Part shown: piece by piece, positions 16,876-23,212 of the stretch
Numbering within the stretch: position 1 is the stretch's first letter
Layout: each line of letters starts with the position of its first letter
Program-made: the position numbers and the translations under genes
The notes under the pieces: model-generated
The model's database searches: none
What the model saw: only the letters and a program-made list of their open reading frames with translations
Told to the model about the DNA's origin: nothing
NCBI GenBank assembly: GCA_027577415.1
Contig: JANBQS010000277.1
Span: forward strand, 1 to 23,212
DNA length: 23,212 nt
Reading direction: 5' to 3'
Source: Coemansia sp. RSA 922
Taxonomy: Eukaryota; Kickxellomycota; Kickxellomycetes; Kickxellales; Kickxellaceae

Positions 16876-19576
16876 ATGGTCAACTTTACCGTCAACCAGG
16901 TAAGCACTCGTAGCTAAGCGAATAAAAATATCACTGCTAGAAGCATATACCCAATTTAGCCCACTCTGTGAAAATGCCTATTATTGGCCACGATTATGAA
17001 AATTTTTTATACTAAACTAAACTCGCTTTTTTACATGTTGTACGCGTTCCCCTCTCCCTACTTAGATCCGTGGCCTCATGGACAAGGTCACCAACATCCG
17101 TAACATGTCGGTTATTGCTCACGTCGACCACGGAAAGTCGACTCTGACTGACTCGCTCGTCGCCAAGGCCGGTATTATCTCATCTGCTAGGGCTGGTGAT
17201 GCTCGTTTCACTGATACCCGTCAGGACGAGCAGGACCGTGGTATTACCATCAAGTCGACTGCCATCTCTATGTACTTCGAGCTCAACGAGGACCAGATGG
17301 AGGACATTGCTGAGAAGCAGTACGGTAACGGTTTCTTGATCAACTTGATCGACTCGCCCGGACACGTTGACTTCTCGTCTGAGGTTACCGCTGCTCTGCG
17401 TGTCACTGACGGTGCTCTCGTCGTCGTCGATACCATGTCGGGTGTGTCTGTCCAGACCGAGACTGTGCTCCGTCAGGCTCTTACTGAGCTGATCAAGCCC
17501 GTCATCATGATCAACAAGGTTGACCGTGCTCTGCTCGAGAAGAAGCTTCCTCAGGAGGAGCTGTACCAGACCTTCTGCCGTGTCATTGAGAACGTCAACG
17601 TCTCCATCTCTACTTACCAGGATGAGAACGCCATGGGCAACCTTTTGGTCAGCCCTGAGCTCGGCACCGTCGCCTTCGGTTCCGGTCTGCACGCCTGGGG
17701 TTTCACCCTGCGTCAGTTCGCCACTCGCTACGCCAAGAAGTTCGGCGTTGAGCGCAACAAGATGATGAAGCGTCTCTGGGGCGACAGCTTCTTCAACCCC
17801 AAGGCTGAGGGCAAGAAGTGGACCAACAAGTCGACCGACCCCACTGGCAAGCACACCGACCGTGCCTTCAACATGCTTGTGCTCGACCCCATCTACAAGA
17901 TCTTCGACGCCACCATGAACGGCCGCAAGGAGGATGCTCTTGTCTTGGCCGACAAGCTCGGCGTCGCCATCACCTCTGAGGAGCGTGAGCTTGTTGACAA
18001 GGCCCTGCTCAAGGTTATCATGCGCAAGTTCCTGCCCGCTGCCGAGGCTCTCATGGAGCTGATCTGTCTTCACCTTCCCTCGCCCGTCAAGGCCCAGGGC
18101 TACCGCTGCGGTGGTCTGTACGAGGGTCCTCAGGACGACGAGTGCGCGACCAGCATCCGCAAGTGCGACCCCAACGGTCCTCTTATGTTGTACGTCTCGA
18201 AGATGGTGCCCACCTCCGACCGTGGCCGTTTCTACGCCTTCGGCCGTGTGTTCTCGGGAACCGTCAAGTCTGGCCAGAAGGTCCGTATCCAGGGTCCCAA
18301 CTACGTTCCTGGAAGCAAGACTGATCTGTTCAACACCACCGTTCAGCGCACTGTCCTCATGATGGGTCGCTCTATCGAGATGATTGAGGACTGCCCTTCC
18401 GGTAACATTATTGGTCTGGTCGGTGTCGACACTTACCTGCTCAAGTCGGGTACTCTGACCACCAGCGAGACCGCTCACAACATGAAGGTCATGAAGTTCT
18501 CGGTGTCGCCTGTTGTCCAGATCGCCGTTGCCGTCAAGAACCAGCAGGATCTGCCCAAGCTCGTCGAGGGTCTTAAGCGTCTATCCAAGTCCGACCCCTG
18601 TGTGCAGTGCTACACGTCCGAGTCTGGCGAGCACATTATCGCTGGTGCCGGTGAGCTCCATCTCGAGATTTGCTTCAAGGATCTCGAGGAGGACCACGCC
18701 AAGGTTGACCTCGTCAAGTCCGACCCTATTGTTGAGTACCGTGAGACTGTCCAGATCGAGTCGACTGTTATCGCCATGGCCAAGTCGCCCAACAAGCACA
18801 ATCGTATCAACTTGACCGCTGCGCCCGTCAACGAGGAGCTTGTCCTTGTTCTAGAGGACGGCAAGATCACCGCTCGTGACGACTTCAAGGAGCGCGCTCG
18901 TCGTCTGGCTGACGAGTTCGGCTGGGACGTCAATGATGCTCGTAAGATCTGGGCCTTTGCGCCTGAGAAGAACGGCACTAACCTGTTGGTTGATATGACC
19001 AAGGGTGTCCAGTATGTCAACGAGATCAAGGACTCGTGTGTTGCTGGTCTGCTCTGGGCCGTCAAGGAGGGTCCTTGCGCTGAGGAGCCCATCCGTGGTT
19101 GCCGCTTCAACATCCTCGATGTCACCCTTCACGCCGATTCCATCCATCGTGGTGCTGGCCAGATTGGCCCAACCATGCGTCGTGTCCTGCACGGTGCGGT
19201 CATGGTGTCGCAGCCCAGTCTTCAGGAGCCCATCTACATTGTCGACGTTCAGTGCCCCAGGGATGTTGCCAGCAAGGTTTACAGCGCGTTCGCTCGTCGT
19301 CGTGGCCAAGTCTTCGACGAGGTTCAGGAGGCCGGTATGCCTCTCTGCACGCTCAAGGCTTACCTGCCTGTCGCTGAGTCGTTCGGCTTCACCTCGTTCC
19401 TGCGTGAGGAGACTGGTGGCCAGGCCTTCCCTCAAATGATCTTCGATCACTGGGAGACCATGAAGGGCGACGTCAACGAGCCCGGAAAGGTCAGGGATAC
19501 CTGCGCTGAGATCCGCAAGCGCAAGGGTTTGACTGAGGTCATTCCTACTGGTGAGACTTTCATTGACAGACTCTAA
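16876..19576 (+). CDS. EEF2: Translation elongation factor 2, copy 2
   Basis: Exons 16876-16899 (MVNFTVNQ) and 17066-19576, with a 166-nt intron at the same place as in copy 1, give 844 aa. All GTPase motifs are intact, with DRGITIKST in switch I (Gly67, where copy 1 has Cys). The diphthamide loop is SIHRGAGQI with its His at residue 702 (codon 19145-19147). Compared with copy 1, the segment just after the loop and in domain V is unusual: [27 protein letters not shown] in place of the CPE.A.GGIYSVL pattern, and EAGMPLCTL in place of RPGTPL. A 2-residue insertion lies at NPKAEGKKW. Codon bias is as strong as in copy 1, so it also looks highly expressed. It converges on MOB1, with only 50 nt between the stop codons. 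Confidence 0.96.
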
Positions 19577-19626
19577 ATTGGTTTGTTTCTCAATCACAAT
19601 TCTTACTTTATAATAGTTAAATAGAG

Positions 19627-20313
19627 CTATGCTAAAATCTTGATAACATCCTTGACGACCTGGAGCTCTGTATCGCTGACCATCTTGTACTTTGTGACGA
19701 ACAGAGTAAAGTGAGTAAAGCTAGTGTTCAGCATTGTAGCGAGACCGACCTGGCATATCTGCGGGTAATGGTGCCAGTACAGATGAGCGTAGACTCTGAG
19801 CATCCTCCTTAGTATCTGCGACGCGACATCCGGGCGGAAATTGGGTGGGAATGGGTGACCCAGATCAACGGGGAAGAGTCTCGTATCGTCCAGCTGCTCA
19901 TCGATCCACTTCATCAGCAGTTTGACATACTGGTTAGCAGGCAAATTAGTAGGCTCACGGTAGTTGACGCCATCGCGCCACAGATAGCTGTATGACTCGC
20001 CGGCACACATCTTCGGGCAGGTGTCGTCTGTGCAGTGGTGGCTGATGGACATGAATAGCATGTTGATGTGGTTGTAGAAATCTACTATATGACAGGCTAC
20101 CCACTCGTCTAGGGACTCGCCTTCGGGTAGGAGAACGGCTTCGTGTAGGCTGGATTTTCCTAAAGTGCTTTCTGCATACTGGCGGAGCTGATATTGCACT
20201 GAACCGGCGCCCGAGCGACTGGCGTCAGTGGGGGCGGTAATGGCTATAGAGTCCATGGCACGACGGCCTGGACGAGACGTCATGCCGCGGGCCCAGAGTC
20301 CAAGGAAATTCAT
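19627..20313 (-). CDS. MOB1: MOB1-type kinase activator
   Basis: This encodes 228 aa without introns. It is a Mob/phocein-fold protein that activates NDR/LATS kinases (Dbf2/Dbf20 in budding yeast, Sid2 in fission yeast) for mitotic exit and septation. Evidence: LPEGESLDEWVACHIVDFYN, the zinc ligands C94 and C99 (HCTDDTCP) and H177 and H182 (VYAHLYWHH), LDDTRLFP, FPPNF and LNTSFTHF near the end. These features match Mob1 better than Mob2 or Mob3. The N-terminal ~38 residues are a variable Ser/Thr/Arg-rich extension before the QYQLRQYAESTLG start of the fold. It is divergent from the BAR-protein gene, sharing a ~250-bp AT-rich promoter. Confidence 0.93.
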   Translation of the reverse strand: MNFLGLWARGMTSRPGRRAMDSIAITAPTDASRSGAGSVQYQLRQYAESTLGKSSLHEAVLLPEGESLDEWVACHIVDFYNHINMLFMSISHHCTDDTCPKMCAGESYSYLWRDGVNYREPTNLPANQYVKLLMKWIDEQLDDTRLFPVDLGHPFPPNFRPDVASQILRRMLRVYAHLYWHHYPQICQVGLATMLNTSFTHFTLFVTKYKMVSDTELQVVKDVIKILA

Positions 20314-20562
20314 ATTTGGGAGATTGAATTATTGTAAATAATGCAGAAATGCGTAATTTTTTATATTGGGAAGAAAAGTGTTTGTAACCGTTATTTTGTT
20401 TTTGCGATTGTGTACAGGCCTTTTCTGGCTTTGTATGGTGGGCACGTGTCTAGACGCTTTATGAGACCTTTCAGTCTATTTTATTTTTCCTTTCTTTTTC
20501 TCTCTTTTCTTTTATATCACAACTTTCAACTTTTTATATTATATTTCTAGCAGCGACAAACA

Positions 20563-21439
20563 ATGAGTTTTTGGTAAGTCGATTACCAAAGCGAATGCAC
20601 TGAACTTTCCCAGGAGGGGCTGTAATTAGCTAAAATTACAAATACTTTTTAGGAACAATACCAAGAAGACGGTAGCCAAGGCCGGCAGTGGGTTACGCGG
20701 AGTAGGCGGAGCCAGCGGTAGCGCATTGTCAGCGTCGGACCCAGAGTTTAATGAGCAGGAGCAGCGGTTTCGCAATCTCGAGCGACGTGCCATGCGTTTA
20801 CTCCAAGAGACCAAAGACTACCGTGGCAGCATCTCTGGAATGACAACTGCACAGCGCGCACTAGCTACGAACCTCACAGCGTTCCTCCTCGATGTCCAGC
20901 GGCCGCAGGACTACCAGGCAGCGTACCGGCAGGCGACTACGCATATTGACCAGACGTCACAGCCGCAGTTCGACGAGGTGTATGTGAAAACTGTGTTGGA
21001 GCCTATGGCGCAGTACTGCGGGTTTCTGCCAGAGTTCAACAAGGCGATAAAGAAACGTAAGGGTCTGCATGACGATTTGGATAAGGCTAGGCGTGTGCTG
21101 GCGAAGGAGCAGGCGAAGGCGGCGGAGGACCCGATGGCGGTGGAGAGGGCGGAGATGGACGTGCAGTATGCGGAGTCGGCGTATAATACGCTGAACTCGG
21201 CGCTTATTAGGGAGATACCCAAGCTCATCAACTCTAGGGTTTATGTGGTGGACCCTTGCTTTGAGGCGTTTGTCAAGTCGCAGCTCCAGTTCTTCAACGA
21301 CTCGCTGCAGCAGATGGATAGCGTCACGAGGTATGTGCCCCAGGAGAGCGGGCCGAACGATGACCGCATCCTGAATGAGCGTGTCGAGGGCGTTATGAAC
21401 CAGGTGCGTGGGTTGTCTATTTGCTCTATGAACGTTTAG
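20563..21439 (+). CDS. RVS161: Rvs161/Hob3-type N-BAR membrane-curvature protein, two exons
   Basis: Exon 1 (20563-20573) encodes only MSFW up to two bases of the Trp codon; exon 2 is 20653-21439. The 79-nt intron has GTAAGT and TTTTTTAG ends. The product is 265 aa, the length of yeast Rvs161. The start MSFWNNTKKTVAKAG is the amphipathic first helix of N-BAR proteins. The helical BAR domain follows (FNEQEQRFRNLE, AIKKRKGLHDDLDKARR), and the protein ends VRGLSICSMNV, like the MRGLSIC end of Hob3/Rvs161. The family bends and senses plasma membrane at endocytic sites, works with actin and Cdc42, and usually pairs with Rvs167. The short first exon makes this gene easy to misannotate. Its stop codon overlaps that of the next gene. 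Confidence 0.93.
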
Positions 21440-23061
21440 TATATTTTTCTGATTAATAGACACAATGTACACAGTGTGTAGAGGAGGAGGTCGAGAATAG
21501 AGGTGGTTACGCGGTGCGCTGTGCTGGCGCCTAGCAGTGTGCTGAGAAAGGTGCTGGTCGTGGCGAGCGCTGGCAGCATGAAGGTGAATGCTAGCCAAGC
21601 CATCCAGGCCCGGATCCAGTGGTCCAGTTGGCGGCCTTGGAGTGACACCAACTGTGGTCGTTTAAAGTCAAAGGTACCGGCTGCATCCAGCTCATAGAAC
21701 GCGTGGACGGCCTCGCCGCGCACCATGCCGGGCGCCAGGCCAATCTCGTAAGTAGACCCGTTCTGTCTCTTGCGCTTGAGCTTTGGCATATCAAAGGGCA
21801 ATACGGAGCCCAGTCCAACGGCCACATCGGCAGCTGATCTGACACAGCCCTCTAGCAGGGGCACGCCAGGAGCGGCATAGGCGCCGACGACCCAGACTCG
21901 GCCCTGGCCCTGCATCCGATGTATATCGTTGACAGTGTGCTGAGAGTCGACAGAGAGCAATGAGCGGTGGAATCCTGCAGCAGCAGCAACATGGTGAGAG
22001 GCAATTTGGGTCCGTGGGTCTACAGTCTGGAACAAGGGCGTTGCAAAGGCGCGGCCTGTCGATGTGGCCTCGACGTAGTTTAGCCAGTGGCTGGCCATTG
22101 CTCGGCCACAGCCGCCCATGATATTGACACCGCGCCAGGTCTCCGGCCTCGCGGGCATGACTACGGAGTCGCGGTGTGTGACTACGCAGGCGTCTTCGTA
22201 CTCGATCAAACTCAGTGCTTGCGCTAGTTTTGGCGCCGCGTCAGCCACCAGGCAGGCCGCAGTGTCGGCGGGAGTGGCTACCACTACAGCGTCAAACTGG
22301 TGCTCGCTGCCGTCCTCCAGTATCACGCACATGTCGGGAGTAATCCTAGCTACAGGCGAGTTATACCGAACGTTATCCTGGTCTCTCAACAACCGACGAC
22401 ACACTTCGCTTACACCTCCACGGGCCTTGCGTAGCCGCGAGCCAAATGCCGCCTTGGCCACAAAATGCAGTACTGCGTTGGCTGGGTACCCAGCAGCAGC
22501 ACCCACAGAGCACGTAAACACACTGCCCAGAAAGGGGAGTAACACGCCCGACGTGAACACATCCCCGTAATGGTTCTCTGCCAAATACCGGCCCATCGGC
22601 ATATCCAGTGGCCCGAATGGCCGCAGCTCGTGGGGTGAGCGTACTGCGCATGCGCTAGCAAACAATAGTCGCGTCCAGTCGCGTACTATGGCCAGTCGCT
22701 CGCCTGATACGCTGTCTGGGATGGGGATTTGGAAATCGTCCAGACTTAGGTTCGTGTATGACCACAGTGTGCTGCCGTCAGGTCGCGTGAACGATAGAGA
22801 GTAGTCGGCAGCCGCAGTGTCTATGCCGAGGTGTGTGTAGAGCGAGTGTAGGCATGGGTAGTAGTCGGGCGTGAATACGCGGAATGGAACATCTACGCGG
22901 TGTCCGTCTACGTCAACTGATGCTAGATCCATGCCGGCTGAACCACCGCGCTCAAATAGCTCGACTGTGTGGCCGCCTTGCTGCAGAAAATATGCGGCTG
23001 AGAGTCCTGCTAAACCAGACCCGATCACAGCCACATGCTTTGACTTTTCTGGCAGATCCAT
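21436..23061 (-). CDS. FAD-dependent amine-oxidase-like protein with C-terminal membrane segments
   Basis: This encodes 541 aa. The N-terminal dinucleotide-binding fold shows VIGSGLAGLSAAYFL (GxGxxG at 14-19) with an acidic residue ending the second strand (LFERGG, E37). DAVVVATPAD and the late FAD-contact motif GRVWVVGAYAAPGVPLLEG follow. This matches the NAD/FAD-binding amine-oxidase-like group (COG2907 type), often found in bacteria near cyclopropane-fatty-acid synthase genes. The substrate cannot be told from sequence. After residue ~430 there is an added region ending in two hydrophobic stretches (AWLAFTFMLPAL... and SILDLLLYTLCTLCLLI), so the enzyme is probably membrane anchored. The ATG at 23061 sits a few residues before the first strand, as expected. 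Confidence 0.82.
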   Translation of the reverse strand: MDLPEKSKHVAVIGSGLAGLSAAYFLQQGGHTVELFERGGSAGMDLASVDVDGHRVDVPFRVFTPDYYPCLHSLYTHLGIDTAAADYSLSFTRPDGSTLWSYTNLSLDDFQIPIPDSVSGERLAIVRDWTRLLFASACAVRSPHELRPFGPLDMPMGRYLAENHYGDVFTSGVLLPFLGSVFTCSVGAAAGYPANAVLHFVAKAAFGSRLRKARGGVSEVCRRLLRDQDNVRYNSPVARITPDMCVILEDGSEHQFDAVVVATPADTAACLVADAAPKLAQALSLIEYEDACVVTHRDSVVMPARPETWRGVNIMGGCGRAMASHWLNYVEATSTGRAFATPLFQTVDPRTQIASHHVAAAAGFHRSLLSVDSQHTVNDIHRMQGQGRVWVVGAYAAPGVPLLEGCVRSAADVAVGLGSVLPFDMPKLKRKRQNGSTYEIGLAPGMVRGEAVHAFYELDAAGTFDFKRPQLVSLQGRQLDHWIRAWMAWLAFTFMLPALATTSTFLSTLLGASTAHRVTTSILDLLLYTLCTLCLLIRKIY

Positions 23062-23212
23062 ACAAAAGTTATAGAGAAAATATGTATATAAAGATAAGCA
23101 ACCTCTTTAATCAAGAGGAGAAAAATAAAAGAAAGAAAAAAGGCCTAGACTCTGTTACTCCCCCCGTCCCGTCCGTCCCGTCCCGTCTTTTTTTATTTTC
23201 TCCCCATGTGAA
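23062..23212 (-). promoter_or_regulatory. Promoter/leader of the FAD oxidase gene with a G-rich tract
   Basis: On the minus strand this contains an A/T-rich tract next to the ATG, a small perfect hairpin (CCTCTT-TAATC-AAGAGG, 23102-23118) and, further upstream, a GGGAC repeat (plus-strand GTCCC, about 23160-23187). The G-runs meet the four-run G-quadruplex pattern. The window ends here. Confidence 0.4.

Noticed and set aside
13554..19597. Long minus-strand frames opposite both eEF2 genes (for example 17180-18478 and 15072-15941)
   Set aside because: They are similar to each other only because the eEF2 genes are. The protein-level signal belongs wholly to eEF2.
21403..21460. A 3' intron in the BAR gene starting at CAG/GTGCGT (21403)
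   Set aside because: Reading through gives VRGLSIC, the conserved end of Rvs161/Hob3 proteins, and the expected 265-residue length.

Overview
The window is nuclear DNA of a fungus. It has short spliceosomal introns with GTAAGT-like donors, closely packed genes on both strands, eukaryote-only genes (NOP58, eEF2, TOE1-type deadenylase, MOB1, an Rvs161-type BAR protein) and CT-rich leaders. Gene content and the strongly biased C/G-ending codons of the translation genes suggest an early-diverging fungus, possibly Kickxellomycotina/Zoopagomycota. That placement is an inference and not firm. There are 13 supported protein genes. I see no RNA gene, insertion sequence or CRISPR array.

Layout. 1-741: no gene seen. 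742-1775 (+): three-exon Frag1/DRAM/Sfk1 (PGAP2/Cwh43-N) membrane protein. 2210-4338 (+): three tandem, divergent paralogues of an unrecognised 100-122 aa family that resembles the beta-grasp/ubiquitin pattern, each with a matching TATA + GCCCTCT core promoter; two also share a ~100 bp upstream block. 4477-6045 (-): NOP58. 6237-7865 (-): TOE1-like CAF1 deadenylase with a CCCH finger. 8026-8871 (+): TMEM70/TMEM186-like mitochondrial membrane protein. 8978-10327 (-): single-pass membrane protein with a His-rich linker and a DUF4097-like repeat domain. 10540-12876 (-): two-exon M3 (thimet/saccharolysin) oligopeptidase. 13358-16067 and 16876-19576 (+): tandem pair of full-length eEF2 genes, each with an intron after codon 8. 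19627-20313 (-): MOB1. 20563-21439 (+): two-exon Rvs161/Hob3-type N-BAR protein. 21436-23061 (-): FAD-dependent amine-oxidase-like membrane protein whose stop codon interlocks with that of the BAR gene.

Functional themes. Ribosome production and translation are prominent (NOP58 for box C/D snoRNPs, two eEF2 copies), with RNA 3'-end processing (TOE1-like) next to NOP58. Morphogenesis and cell division are represented by MOB1 and the BAR protein, which are divergently transcribed. The rest are membrane, mitochondrial and proteolysis housekeeping genes. The parts that ordinary annotation explains least are the three-gene small-protein cluster with its duplicated regulatory DNA, and the eEF2 pair, which shows patches of near-identity beside strongly diverged C-terminal segments.
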